Below are positions 1 to 12,576 of a stretch of 64,000 nucleotides of DNA, piece by piece. The notes under the pieces are model-generated. The model was given only the letters and a program-made list of their open reading frames with translations. It was not told the DNA's origin and did not search any database. Positions within the stretch are counted from its first letter, which is position 1. Each line of letters starts with the position of its first letter. Location of the stretch: contig JASANC010001461.1 of assembly GCA_030248135.1 (NCBI GenBank), forward strand, positions 186,001 through 250,000, in the 5' to 3' direction. Source of the stretch: Theristus sp. LFF4_11 (Eukaryota; Nematoda; Chromadorea; Monhysterida; Xyalidae). The translations under genes were made by a program, and so were the position numbers.

Positions 1-650
1 ATTTCCGATGCAGATAAGGTGACGATTCGCCTCGCAGAGCGTCCGAGCTGCTCCGTTTGCAAGCGCTACGTTGTCTGGTTGCTGCTTCGTGTCGTGTCGT
101 CGCGACATCATCAGAAGAATTGATCGAATTTCAAGCCGGTATGTTTGTCTTCACTTCACTTTAGCTGGGGATAATTAGTGACGTTTTAGGGGTCAAAACA
201 CAAGAAGAGGCATGGTAACGGTTTGGAAAAGGGGTAATTGAGGTCACCAAAACAAAATCTGCAAAGTTCCGCCATACGGGAGTCATTCCGGAGACGCTTG
301 CATATCATATGTGGTTCTTCGAACTCCCTGGTTGATTTAGCACAACTTTGATTTTTGAAATTTAAAAACAAAAAAAATTTTTTTCAAAACACAAATGACG
401 ATTTTTGGTTTTTTAACAACCCTAGTGTCGAGGTAAAAGGGGAGGAGGGGTGTACACGGGTAGTTGCCCGTGCACGAGCAGAATTTTTCGCTGAGGGGTG
501 GACCCCCATTCCCCCCCGCACTTTCGCTACTGGTACGGAAGACGGGGGGTTTCGGGGTGGGCGTGGGGTGTACGTGTACCCCCAGAGCACCCGAGACCTA
601 GTAAGTTGTTTGGTTTATAAAGAGAAATATGCCCCGGATGTGGTCAGCGA
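1..650. repeat. Diverged copy of a dispersed hAT-like repeat family
   Basis: I see no gene here. From about 70 to 380 the order of short landmarks (a TGGTTGCT/CGTGTCGT patch, a CAAAACACAAGA patch, ACTCCCTG followed by CACAACTTT) repeats the order found at 38820-39120 and, inverted, at 27840-28100. The similarity is broken and low, so this is an old copy. Positions 430-590 are G-rich and contain GTGTACACGGG and GGTACGGAAGACG, resembling the ends of the repeats at 29893 and 37062. Open frames across it have no recognisable domain and are judged fortuitous. Confidence 0.5.
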
Positions 651-871
651 CTAGGTTCACCCTCATGTAGGCTTGACAGATCAGCTGCTCTGCCAATAGG
701 GCGTAGGTTTTGACCAATCAAATGAATGCAAAAAGGGTCTCTGCCATCTATAAATTCATTCATCAATAGTCGCAGTTTAGTGAGTGTTATTATTTTTTAT
801 CAAACTCTTTTCTACACCCGATACAACAACATTTGAAGGAAGACATCCCTCTCAACCCAACCAAAATCATC

Positions 872-3800
872 ATGACCCACCAGAGGCGTGCTGTCATGCT
901 GACTGCCGCTGTATGTATCATCATCATTTTCGATTGCTGTTGCCTGCTGCCAACCACCAGTGCAGAAGACTCCGAAAATGTCACAAAAATTCGCGATTCC
1001 AACGGCGAGATAGTGCACCACATATACCGGCTGATGTTCACGGATGAAATCGAATATCGCGTTCAGCAGTGGCACAAGTTCTTCAACGGAGGTGAGCGAT
1101 GTTTCAAAAACTTGGCATCTTTTTGCAGCTCCACCGGTCGCAGATAACCAAACAGTCAATGGACGCTGAGAGCGTGTGTGTGTGTGTGGGCGAAGGCCAA
1201 TGCCTTTGCCACGACAGGCCTTCGCCACGAGACAGCCTCCAAGCCAGCCAGCCTGGATAGATTGCTCTTTGGTATCCCCGAAATACAGGTGGCGAATCGC
1301 AACGTTTCTTGATAAACCAATATTTTAGTGACGGAGAGGGATACACTGTGGGGATCAATCAAATCCGTTACTTTTTTTGATATGGTCCAGGAGGCGGTTT
1401 GTTCAAATTTCCCAATTTGACCAACCACTACCGTCTATCTCGCTAATATATGCAACTAGCTGATTGGTTGGTCATAGCAATTCTCAGCACTGATTGATTG
1501 GTCATGAGCAAGTCTCAGCGCTGATTGGTTAATCATGAGCAGCTCTCAGCGCTGATTGGTTGGTCATCACGTCATGTTGCATATATTTTCCAGATGGTCT
1601 GTAGTAACACGAATTCGTTTTTGAATGGCGCAATTTCGTTTTTTTTTCAAATGCACCAGAAACATGCAGTGATTTTTTGACAATACAGAATTTATGGCGA
1701 GGGATTGTCCGGATGAAGCGTACGACCATTCGACGGGTTCACGTCAAGAAGATGAAATCGAAGAGGATCCAGGCCTGAGTCCGCTGCTGTTCTATCCGTT
1801 TCTGTGTCTCGCATGCGGTCTGCTGCTCGATATCGTATGCTCGCGCTTGAGGTTCGGCCGCGTACGTATCCCGAGCACCGTGTTCCAGTTCACAGCAGCG
1901 TTGATGGTTTCATTCCTCGCCTGGTACAGTGTGTGTCTTTCTGCCATTATACAATATTATTGTCTGTTTTGTCACTTGAACGAAGTACAATGTTACAAAT
2001 GTCATAGAGACGCTGGTTGTTTGATCATGCATGTCACATCATGTCCAAGTCCAAACTGAAGACAAACAGTAACTTTTGAATCAAATGTTTTTGAGTGGCA
2101 CTAAAATACAAAATACAAATAGCACTGAGAATGGCCCAAAAAGGACACAGATTTTTTTACCATATTGCAATATAACAATGTTGCAGATTCCTGAACAAAC
2201 ATTGTAACAAGCACAAGTTACTATATTAGTATGCTATGCTTGTGACTGTGCAACATTATACTGTGTTCACAAGCGAGTGCACTCTCTTCAAGACTGTAGC
2301 AGATTGATGCAGGTTGGTGATCGACCACGAAGCCCTGAGACGCTATGAGCATTCGTACATCTGGGTGCCTGAAGTGGTCGGTGCCGAGACGACCATGCTG
2401 CTGTTGATGCCGATTCTGATCTTTGAATCGGCATTCAAGATGAATTCGAACGCGTTCCTCTCGAATCTCCGGCACATCGTGACGATCGCAGTCGTCTGCT
2501 ACAGTTTCACGTTCCCATTGCATTCGGCCATGGTCTACTTCGCGTTGTACGCAGAAGGTTTCAGTTGGCCCTCTGGTGTGTACGTGTCATTTGGTATTAT
2601 AGCCTTGATGACAGGCCCACTATGACACCGAAAATTCTTCAATAAAAACGCCACATTTGTAGAGTGAGTAACCACTGGTTCGACGGGTTACTCAACAAAT
2701 TGGTGGTTACTGGTTACTCAGTTTTCTGTGTGTGGTTCAGCGAGTTTGTTTGCATTGTAGCATTGCTGTTCGGCAGCATGATCAGCGCGACCGATCCAGT
2801 GGCTGTTGTGTCGTTGATGGAGGATCTCGGCGCACCGCCACGGTTGAAAACGGTCATCGAAGGCGAATCGTTGCTGAATGATGGAATCGCGATTATCATG
2901 TTCAAGGCATCCACTAAATTCTCTGTTGTTCATGCTGCCATTTACAATCAGCTCACGAAGAAACGTTTTGCATCACGTTGTCGACGTTTTTCAGATTGCG
3001 CGAATGTTATGGATGAATGATGACGTTGGTTTCGAAGCCGACTGGATGCGTATACCAAAGATGGTGTTACTGGTGTTCGTAACGTTAGCGTCACAGTTAC
3101 TCTGTTGTATAATTGCCTAAAGTACGTTTGTTTAAACCTGTCATTTTTTCGCCGAATACAGGGCTTGCGAAACTTTGAATTACAATAAGAAGAACGAATG
3201 TATCAGCTTTGGTTGAGATCAAACAACCATGTTTGTCGCTAAACACGTTTTCTTGCAACTCCGAGTTCCGTTCTTTCTTTTTTTGGTGAACTCTGTGATC
3301 TGCGAAAAAGTGACAGGTTTAACCAAGCACACATGTGTGATGAGGATTCGTTGTGAATAGAGCGTCTGCTTTTTGTTCAGCGCCATCATCGCACACATTC
3401 TGGGACGAGCGTGCGTGTGGCTGGTTAACATCCAGATGCAACAACACAAGCACAGCATGGCCACCATTTTTGTGTTTGTCTACGTCACGTGGACAATTGC
3501 TGAGGGCCTCGATGTCGGTGGTCAGTTGAAGAAAGTGACTGCGAATGTGTAGAGGGTGACAAAAAAACGTCAATTTTTAAAACGCTTCCACCGGGATGCA
3601 CGTCATCATCACCGTTCAAGTTTTCTTCTGGCAATATCACATCGTCTTCTGTTTCACTGTCATCTGCTTCATAATTATCTTGTTTTAGTCGCTTAAACTG
3701 TTCAATGTGTCCACCGTTGAGCAGATCAACAGTGACCGGCCGCTGAACCGCAAAGTTCTGCAAGGCTTCAGCCCTCGCTTGCAGGCGTCATTGAAAACAA

Positions 3801-6800
3801 AGGTGGCCACATTGAACAGTGTAAGCGACTAAAACAAGACAATTATGGAGCAGATGACAATGAAACAGATGACGATGTGATATTGCCAGAAGCAAACTTG
3901 AATGATGATGATAACGTGTATCTGGATGCTCAAAAATGCAAAAAAACAATGAAATTGTAAAATTTTGGAAAAAAATTACCGTTGTGGCTGACAAAGTTAA
4001 TATTTTTGGCTGAAATTTTTGCACAACATGGGAACCAAATGACTATAAGCGGTGCAAAGTCAGCTTCAGACACTGATGCAATCGCGAGATCGAGGTGTTT
4101 TATTTTTTTTTATTTTTTTATTAACGTTTTTTGATCACCCTCTACAATTAGTCAACTGCGCACAATTTTGTTCCGTGAATCTGTACACACGCAGTTATTG
4201 TGCATTCTGGCGTTTTGATTCCGGCATGGTAATTAGCTGCATATCTCGCTAGCTGGACCACTCAGTGAACGCAATTGATGAGCCCATCACAAAGTAGCTG
4301 GTTGCTTGTGGTTTGCAGTGCAGCCATTCAACTTCAGCTGTAAATTTCGCAGGAAGTGGTGTTCTTGCGGTGGTCGTGTTCGGCCAGACGCTCTCACACA
4401 GCCGCCATCTGATGAACGCCGAGACGGTGCGCGAGGCGATCGCACTCTGGGAGTTCCTCGCCTATTGGGCCAACTGTTGCATCTTCATTTTGGCCGGCTA
4501 CACGATCGGCAAGGAGATGACGCTGTCGCCCGGCCTGTGCGAGTGGATGATGATCGGCGTGCTGCTCTACCCGGTTGGACTCGTCACGCGCGCCGTCTTC
4601 TTCGGTGAGCAACACTGTGAAACTGTGGAATTTCTTGCATTCAGGCTGATTGGCCGCATTCGGTTGGTTGGGCCAGTATGCGAGTCCGAGTGAAAGCTGC
4701 GAATTGTGAAAGTGGAGCTCCACAACTCTTGCAAGAAAAACCGAAAAAAATCGAACGCGCGCGCCACGGCCCAGCCTGTCAAACACACAGGGCTGTTGTG
4801 GAGCTCGATCGAGCTCGCTGGAGCGCCATCGCTGTCTACTTTGCGCATTAATTATGGCTGGCACTGTACCTGCATATGCTGCACAGTTCACTTGCACATT
4901 ACGACTTCATTGTTCTGCTTTGCCGCTTGCATTTACCGAACGTGTCCCATGTGCAGTGATGTTCGGCTTTACGCTGCCGAAAGAAGGCCGGCCTCCGATG
5001 GAGCACTTCGTCTGCTACGTCTGGGGCGGCCTACGCGGTGCGCTGCCGCTGCTGCTCAGCTTCGAGTTGTACCATGATGCCGAGTTGGCCAGTCAGTTTC
5101 AGGTGGACCAGCTCGCAAAACAAGTCAACATGCAGGTGCACGTCTTCCTGGTGCTGAACGCGGGCACGGTCGTCATGAGCCTGCTTCTGCAAGGTCACTA
5201 TGCAGCTTCTTGTCAGTGTAAACAAGCCGTCGCTGTAAGTCTCTGTAACGTCGAGCGCCCTGAACGTCCAATTATCTGCGCAGGCATTTCGTTCGAGACT
5301 GTGCTGGTGGAGTTGGGCTTGACGGCTGAGACCGACTATGCGAAAGCAAAGAACAGTCGAGTTCTGAAAAAGATCCACAAAACAATCCAATCAACGGAGG
5401 CGATGATGAAACGAGACCCAGAGAACGCGGGCACCAATTGGGAGGAAGTATCATCGGTGTGTGTTCAGCTACATTGTATTGCGCATTTTCTTGCAAAAGC
5501 TGCAGAATGTTCATTAGCAAACGTTGCTTTTGCAGCTGGTGTATTTCTGTTTGGGTCCGAAATACTACGCGAACAACGCAGCGACGGTCTCAAAGAAACG
5601 ATCGGCCACCACAAAGTCGTCGTTAGAATCGATGGACTCAATCACATACAGCCGCAGCACATACGACCCGAGGCCTCAGCACGAAAAGACATATGACATA
5701 GAGACGGAGCCAGACTGGGGCGAGCAGGACCATGTCGATGAGGACACGCTCAACACGGTCTACATGCGACTGCTGCAAGCAAGCGTGCGTTACAATAAAA
5801 GCGAAACATCAGAACAAAAACAACAACAAAGTGTAGCAAAATCGTGCAAAAATTAAAAACGTTCAAAAAACACGAAAATCTTTTACAGATCATTATGGCA
5901 TGGGAGAACGGCACATTATCGGGTAACACAATCGAGTTCTTGATCAACCTGGTGCACACCGCCATCGAGCACGGTTCGATCGCCCATACGCAGGTGTTCA
6001 GTCAGTTTCTGACCGACCAAATGACCGTGGCGTCCTACATTCGTCCACTCGCTCGTTGTCTGCTGCGCTGTTCGCGGTGGATGAAGAAAGTACTGAACCA
6101 ATTCAATAATGTGCTTGAATGTTTTGTATTTTGTTTGCAAACAGCGTCTTATTGTGTGATTCAGATGAATCTGCTCGCCCATGGCGTGCAGCACCCGCGT
6201 TCACAAGATTGGTGGTGTGTCGTGTCGATGTTCCTCGCTGTCGTGCATGCCGTGTTTGCTGAATGGGCGTTCACCGAAGGCCACGACGTTGTCTTCAAGC
6301 AGCTGCTCATCTTCCTCGATGTCATCTTTGTCGGCGCGTTCATCCTCGAACAGGTACACGTGTGTATTGCAGAAAATTTTGACTCGTCTAGTAGAGAATG
6401 TTGACACATGTATGTACGGTATAGCTTATTGATCAAACGTGTCTGATCGAATAAACTTCATATGCACTAATGAAACATGCGCTAATCGTTCATCACTTGA
6501 ACAAAGTACGTAAAGGGGTGGTGAAAACTAAAATTCAGGTGCCTGTGCATGACAAATGGTTGTTGTTAAAGCCGTCATTGCAGTTAGACCCCGTTTGAAT
6601 AGATCTACACTACTTCAGTTGATTTTGTGGCCAAACTTGCGGCGCGAAGCAAGAAACAGCATTCGCAACAAACTGGTGCTGGTGGTGTCGACCGTGGTCG
6701 CCGTGTCGTATTCGGTGTTGGCCGTGTGTATGGTGATCGCCATGGCACACTCTCCGTTGACGAACATTGGCCGTTACTGTCTCAGTGACGACGGCAAATG

Positions 6801-9587
6801 GCACGACCACAAGATGTTCTGCGTTGTTTGTCGCTACATGATCTATGCGATTCCTGTTGTGAACGCTGTCATCAAGGTTGCTGTCTGATCTGTATTGTTT
6901 TTCAGTCCCAGCAAGTGACTTAGGTTGTTTCGAAAAAAAAACAGCTTTATTTTAACCATTCGCGTTTGACAGCACAGATTTGTTTCTTGAGCGCCGTGTT
7001 TCGTTTCAGGTGCTCGTTGCGATTCCATTGGCGATCAACCTTTGCGGACGCACGCTGCAGGATCTGAGTCGACGGCGTGTGCGTGTGATGCTGGCTGCGT
7101 TGAACGCACTCCGGCGCATCACCGAAGAGCTCACCTTTGATCAGTACGAGTACGCGTCGAAGAAGGACCGGAAACGGCTGATCGGCTTGAACATGCAAAT
7201 GATGAACCTGGTCAGTGTGTCCGTCTGCGCATTTGGGAACACAACGACGCATTCACGGGCAACGCACAGTACGAACAGTGTGACTGGGACCTTCAGAATC
7301 GTGGTGTAAAATAGCTGAATGCAACGTTATAAACGTTTTACCATTGTTGTCTTGTAACCATTTTAATCATTGTGTACAACATGCGCGTGGTTTTCGCAAT
7401 GTCGGTGTGTGCAAGCGGCGTGTGACGTTGCCTTTGCTGCAGCTTGACATGGTGCTGCTGTGGGAGCTGGAGATGCACCCGGACTACTACCGCCAGGTGA
7501 ACGTGATTCGCACTCGCCAGTCGGCGCGGCGTCTGTTGCACTCGATTCAGCAAGAGGCTGGTGAAACAGCAAGCGAATGAATGCAAGCGCGACATGCCAA
7601 TACTGCAGGCTTTTGTCTCAGCTGGACACGCGCGTGCAGAACGGCATCATGTCGGAGGAGGAGGTGCACGAGTACAAGCTCTACATCGCCGAGGCTGCTG
7701 CGTTTGTTGACAAAATTCGATCGATCAATGAAATCGAAGTGATTGATCAGGTATCAACAGAGGATTTGGTACATTGCAACAACTTCTATGCGGAGCAACC
7801 GTTCGCAAGCACAATTTCAGCTGAGATCGTCGCCCATGATCGTGTATGCTGGCCAATACGCCGACGATTTACTGAAGCTGTTTGACACGAGCGATTTCAA
7901 GAATCTCGCACAGCACAAAGCGCGCACGCGCATCGACACCGACACACAGCCGGGTGAGTTGTTCTGCTTGGTTCATAAGTATGTAGCTTTCGACTGCCAC
8001 AGTTCACGAAGATACATGTTAACTCCACCATTTAAAAAACATCCACCGCAACAGCAAATTGACAACCTCAGTGCAACACTGCGCTGACAGAAAAATGCCA
8101 CAGGCCACAGTTTTTCCCCGTGAACCTGTGCCTTTTGTTGTGCGTATTGTAGGTCTGTGGTTTCTGCACGAAGGCAGCGTCATCATCCGCAACGAGCGCT
8201 ACTCCAAGAAACGCGACTACAGTGGCGTTGTGATGCCCGAGAACGATCCAGTGGCCAGATTCGCCAAAGTGTTGTCTGTGAAATTTGCCGGAGAATTCTT
8301 GAACGATTTCGTCGTGCTTGACCCGACCGCGCCGTCCACCAACGTTCAATGTCTAGCAGACTCAAAAGTTGGCTGATTTTTTCTGAGATTTTTAAATCGA
8401 AACAAAAAAAGAACTTAAAAAACTCGTAAAATGCAAAAGTGCAGCATTTTTTCTCAGTGTCGTTTTTAGCGTGCGTATAAAATGCATCGATAACGGATAC
8501 TCCAACGTTCATTTCGTTCGCTTTCCAGATTTGCGTATTATCGACAGAGAAACTCAACTACTTCCTTCGTCCGAAGAACCCGAAGAAGAATAAGATGATT
8601 GAGTTTGTGGCGCGCAACATTTGCCTTGCCAAGCTGCGCATCATTCTGCGTCGTCTGCCCGCCTACAAACACATGAACGAGCATCAGTTTGCAGACGCCA
8701 TCGAACACGACGACTACTGGACTGTGGTCACCTTCAAAGAGACCATCATTGTGCCTGCCGCACATCAGTTGTTCGTCTTGAACGGTCGCCTTTACGACGA
8801 TCAGATGCCAAGTTTGCAAAATTAAAATTTGTAAATGTCGCCGCCAAAAGTGAAACAGTGCAGTCGTGCGGAACGACAGTGGTGCGGTTCTCAAGATGGC
8901 ACCGATCAAAATGTGAACAGACGGACAGAGACGCCGTTGCTATCTTGTGTGAGAACGTTCAAACAAACGCTACCAACACACAACAAAAATGTTACACGCG
9001 ATTGGCAGGGCCGATCGAAGTGCAACTGTGGGAGGACAAGCAGAAGAGTCGTGCCGACTCGGTGCTGTACGGAGAGTCCTATTGGTCGGCGACCGGGCCG
9101 AAACAAGTGAAGCTCGAGCCGGTGCACTGTCGTGCGGCCACGTGCGTTGTGCTGCCAATGCGTGACTTCAGCGGACAGAAAGCAACCGACACAACGACGT
9201 TCTCGTCTGCGTCGCAGGTGCTTGCATCGACAGCACTTGAACATACTTCAACCTACACAGCTTTCGTAATTTTAACGTAAACTCAAATGCCACCTTCGTT
9301 AGTGCGTCATATCCAAGTGCCGAATACTTAATAATGATCACATTGCACGAGTCTGTGAACTAACTCCGTGTGCGTGTTTGTTGCAGTTTTCGATGCTGCA
9401 GTTTGCGCAGAATGTGCAGCCATTCAGTGGCGGTGGCAGTAACGAGCAGGGTGGCGTCGCTCGCAACCGCTCGGTGTCGTCGTCACGGTCGCGTGTGTCC
9501 ATGAGCTCTATGGCAGTCCCCTCAAATGCCGCAGTAACAACGGCAAAACCGTTACAACCAACGCAGTCAAGCAGCTCGCTACAGTGA
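872..9587 (+). CDS. SLC9C-like: Na+/H+ exchanger with voltage-sensor-like and cyclic-nucleotide-domain-like regions (SLC9C / sperm NHE type)
   Basis: Membrane sodium/proton antiporter of about 1,370 residues in about 21 exons. The start is the ATG at 872, opening a hydrophobic signal-like segment; an upstream in-frame TTG is not used. Exons read: 872-1091, 1689-1923, 2313-2579, 2741-2906, 2995-about 3090, 3381-3517, 4353-4604, 4957-5193, 5284-5456, 5536-5784, 5889-6089, 6165-6353, 6619-6876, 7010-7210, 7443-7560, about 7609-7750, 7821-7953, 8153-8343, 8529-8784, 9009-9217, 9387-9587. Exchanger signatures are ATDPVAVVSLMEDLGA and GESLLNDG (exon 4), SGVLAVVVFGQ (exon 7) and GGLRGALPLLL (exon 8). 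Exon 12 supplies two helices like S1 and S2 of a voltage sensor. Exons 18-20 resemble a degenerate cyclic-nucleotide-binding fold (GEFLNDFVVLD, ICVLSTEKLNYFL). The Ser-rich tail ends at TGA 9585-9587. Family members drive sperm alkalinisation; that role here is inference. Exons 4-5 joints are uncertain and exon 15/16 (7560/7609) is out of phase by one. SLC9 membership is firm, the C subfamily likely. Confidence 0.85.
1443..1590. repeat. Short tandem repeat in exchanger intron 1
   Basis: Three to four degenerate copies of a roughly 40-bp unit containing CAGCGCTGATTGGTTGGTCA run head to tail in the intron between 1091 and 1689. The core GATTGGTTGGT (reverse CCAATC) recurs singly in many other introns of this window. 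Confidence 0.7.
3550..4144. mobile_element. Non-autonomous Tc1/mariner-type element (MITE) in exchanger intron 6
   Basis: The ends are inverted repeats: TAGAGGGTGACAAAAAAACG on the left and its near complement ending TGATCACCCTCTA on the right, bounded by TA. Inside, a stretch of about 140 bp occurs twice in opposite orientation (minus at about 3590-3740, plus at about 3800-3935). In both copies the same frame is open and reads HIEQ.KRLKQDNY followed by an acidic stretch and DDVILPE. The element lies wholly in an intron, so the host exons (3381-3517, 4353-4604) are intact. Confidence 0.75.
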
Positions 9588-11426
9588 TTATTGTTACCTT
9601 TTCGCGTGGATCTAATTTCTGTTGAGCAACTGTTTTTTTGGCCTGTTTTTACCACTGATTTTTTATTGTGACCATCGCACTGAAAAGGACAAACCGATTA
9701 TATCTAGATAATACACTCGCTGATGAATTAGGATGACACCCCAACTATGCTACAAATGTATCCATCCAGTTTTTTTGCTATGCTACAACCCAGGGACATC
9801 AGGGTTGTCGTGGAGAGCGCATGAGAATTCAAAATTTTTATCCAGCTATCCAAAATTTTCAATAAAATTCGACAAAATTAAACGGTTGGCTGGAATAAAA
9901 TGTTAACTTTGTTGTTCCAGAGCTAGTGGTTTAAAATAGAAGGCCGATTTTCCAGATATCTAGTTGAGAAAATTTTGGGGATGGCCAATGATAGCTGAGC
10001 CGAAGAAACCTCTCCTCTCAGATAGAGATAGAACTTGGGTGGCAAACGCCCCCGAGAACCACTACATGGTTCCCCCTCCCCTACACGTGCAACAGGGGGT
10101 GTTGACTGAGCTAAAGGGTCGAATCGGAACAAATCGTAGGGGTGGGGTCCGACTTCTGTGGCGGGGGATGTGGTTTGATGACGATGGTACAGGTGCTTTG
10201 GGGTACTCGAGTGTGTGTCTGTTGCCCTCAGTAACTGCACATACACCTGCACCGCCGTAATCGATTTCACAATTTGACCAGCACAGTCTATTTCTCACGT
10301 ATTTCTCATAGTTTTCATTGTTTGATCATACTGAGTCAAGCAACTGATGAAAACGAGTCGTAGCCAAAAAATACATTTTAAGATGCTAAAAAAATTAGAA
10401 TATTCGCACATACGTAACACAATAGTCATTAAAAAATTATCTATCATTGAACAGGAATTCAATAAAATAACCATGATTCCATTCACATAGCGGTTTTGTC
10501 ACAGCGAACAAAAAGAATGCGTTAAAAATGAAAGGTCTGTGAATGGAGAATATGGTTTTCATTTTTGTCACTTTTATATCTAAGTTTCATGCAAAGAAAA
10601 CAGAAAGTAGTGCAAGAATCTGGATAAATATGTTGCAAAATCTGTTTTTACTTCCAGCTGCAATGCCGTCAAAAAATAAGTTTTGCAACACATAACGCAG
10701 AAGATTATGTAAAACACAAAAGTCAAAATGGAATGAAAAAAATCAACGAAACGAATTAAATGGCAGCATCAATAGATTATGCAGTGTTCAAAGATCACTG
10801 GATGAAACAAGTGCAAAGGGTTCGCATTAAAACCGGACTGATGGTCGGTTGCTTCTAACGGCTTAGTTTCCGGCGTTTTTGTTTTTAGTGCGAGCCTCGG
10901 AAAAAACGTCGATAATCTCAAAATGTTTGTGAATTGTGAGTGAATCGGGCTGCAGTGACATTTTTGCCAAAAAAATCTCAAAAAACAATGCAGAAGGTTG
11001 AGCGATTCAGTTTATAGTTTTGACAAAATTATGCGAATTTCCAATCGCTCATTTCAACAGCGATGAAATCATGAATCGCTGGCAACGAGGACTGATGGCA
11101 AGCTGGATTTCGTCATTCTGAATGCTCTGGCGGTGTGCAGCGGACGCCTGTCCTGATTTCACAGGAGACAAAACCGGCATCGCAGTGTGCAGCTCGTGGT
11201 CGGCGACCAGATCAGGTGAGGCGCTCAACATCGACACGCCTGAAAACAATGGGTGCATTTTTGAAATATGCTAACCGAATTTGTTCTCAACACCATTTTT
11301 TACCAACTACAAATGTAAACTAAACTGGCCTCCAAGTTAGTCTGACACCTGGTTGTAGGCTACACTCGTAGGTAAAATGAAACAAAATCAAAGCAATTCG
11401 ACTTCCGAAGCGAATAAAAACTACGA
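9588..11426. other. Intergenic stretch with a diverged repeat
   Basis: No gene is visible between the exchanger stop and the forkhead gene's stop, the two being convergent. Positions 9940-10010 read, inverted, like the segment at 28160-28250 (TCTATCTCTATC then TTTTTTCGGCTCAGCTAT), so about 9780-10260 is another old copy of the hAT-related repeats. The remainder (10260-11400) is AT-rich without recognisable structure. Confidence 0.55.
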
Positions 11427-12576
11427 CTACTGACCAGAATCACTGCTGAAGCTGTTCGGTGACAACTGTTGCGTGGGCAGCGTGCCGTTCTGCTCGCCAG
11501 TTTGCGGCTGCGCCGGCTGGCTGTCTGCTGCGATCATTTCAGCACTCGGCCGTTTGCTGCGTCGCCGTTGAACGCTGCACTCGGTGAAGTTGAACTCGTA
11601 GCCGGGGCGGAGTGCCCAGAAATTGTCCTTCGCCCACGGTCGCGTCGGATCACGCAGCACCTGCGGAGCGATGATGAAAACACGAGAATTATTGTGGTCA
11701 CCGTTATCATGCAAGTGGTGTGCTGGATTATTGTGAAAGTGCAGTTGAACTGCAAATCATAAGCAGTCAATTGATTGGTTAGCTGCTTGCGAACTGAGCT
11801 CACTGGTTTCGTCCAACCAGCTCGATGCATGAGTCAATCAGCGTGCCAGATTCAAACGTCAGAGCATTCAATTTTATATGCTCTACAGTAGGACTATACA
11901 TATAACCAGGTTGGTCTACGGTTGAATAACTGTTGAATAGTGAAGCTAACCTTGAGGAAGCAGTCATTCAAGGACAGGTTGTGGCGCACACTGTTCTTCC
12001 AGCCGACGTAGCTGCCCTGGAAGAAGGCAAAGTTGCGCATCAAGTACTGGTTGATCTCAGCCAGCGTCGCACGGCCGTTCGGCGAATCGCGAATCGCCAT
12101 CGCGATCAGGCTGATGTAGGAATACGGCGGCTTCGGGTGACGACGGTACTTTGAGCTGGCCGTTGAACTGTTGCTGGAGCACGTTGACGTGGTCGTGGAG
12201 CACGTGGACGATGCGGACGACGATGTGCTGAGCAGGTGCGAGGCCGCTGGCGGTGTTGGCACACGCGCGCTGCACTGAAATGGAAACGGCAAACTGGCTG
12301 CTCATATGTAATGCTGGATCTATTTATCACCAACCAACCAGCAGGCAGAATTTGACTTCGTGTGCTGTACTTGCCAAGTATGTTTTCTCTGTGGTTTCTC
12401 AGCCAATCTATCAACTTTTTCTACAACAAAGACAAAAGTCCCACCTGAGGCAACATGAGCTGTTGCTGTTGTTGCTGCTGGTGCTGGTGCAGCTGATAAG
12501 CGAGCAACTGCTGCTGTTGATGTTGCATGATTGCTTGTTGCTGTTGTGAGCTGTAGCCGTAGTACTGCAGGGCCAT
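11427..12576 (-). CDS. FoxQ1-like: Forkhead transcription factor, FoxQ1-like
   Basis: Nuclear DNA-binding transcription factor, 229 residues in three phase-0 exons (12576-12445, 12274-11951, 11660-11427). Residues 1-44 are Gln/His-rich with two polyglutamine runs, then comes a Ser/Thr-rich linker. The forkhead domain covers about residues 90-190: [17 protein letters not shown] (helix 1), [14 protein letters not shown] (helix 2), [16 protein letters not shown] (recognition helix 3), then the wing [17 protein letters not shown]. The combination AIRDS, LAEIN.YLM, LRDP.RPW.KDN and a basic RRRSKR tail matches FoxQ1 better than FoxQ2, FoxL or FoxJ. The domain is split by an intron just after the recognition helix, at the codon for the last Lys of FLK. 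In animals FoxQ1 acts in gut and epithelial or mucous-cell programmes; its role here is unknown. The start is the first ATG after an acceptor-free upstream region. Confidence 0.9.

Noticed and set aside
3590..3935. The KRLKQDNY frame as a retrotransposon integrase C-terminus
   Set aside because: Only a weak resemblance to a HxxRLK-type motif; the element has DNA-transposon ends, so no assignment was made.
4394..4897. 167-codon minus-strand frame within the exchanger
   Set aside because: Antisense of exon 7, which carries conserved exchanger motifs on the plus strand.
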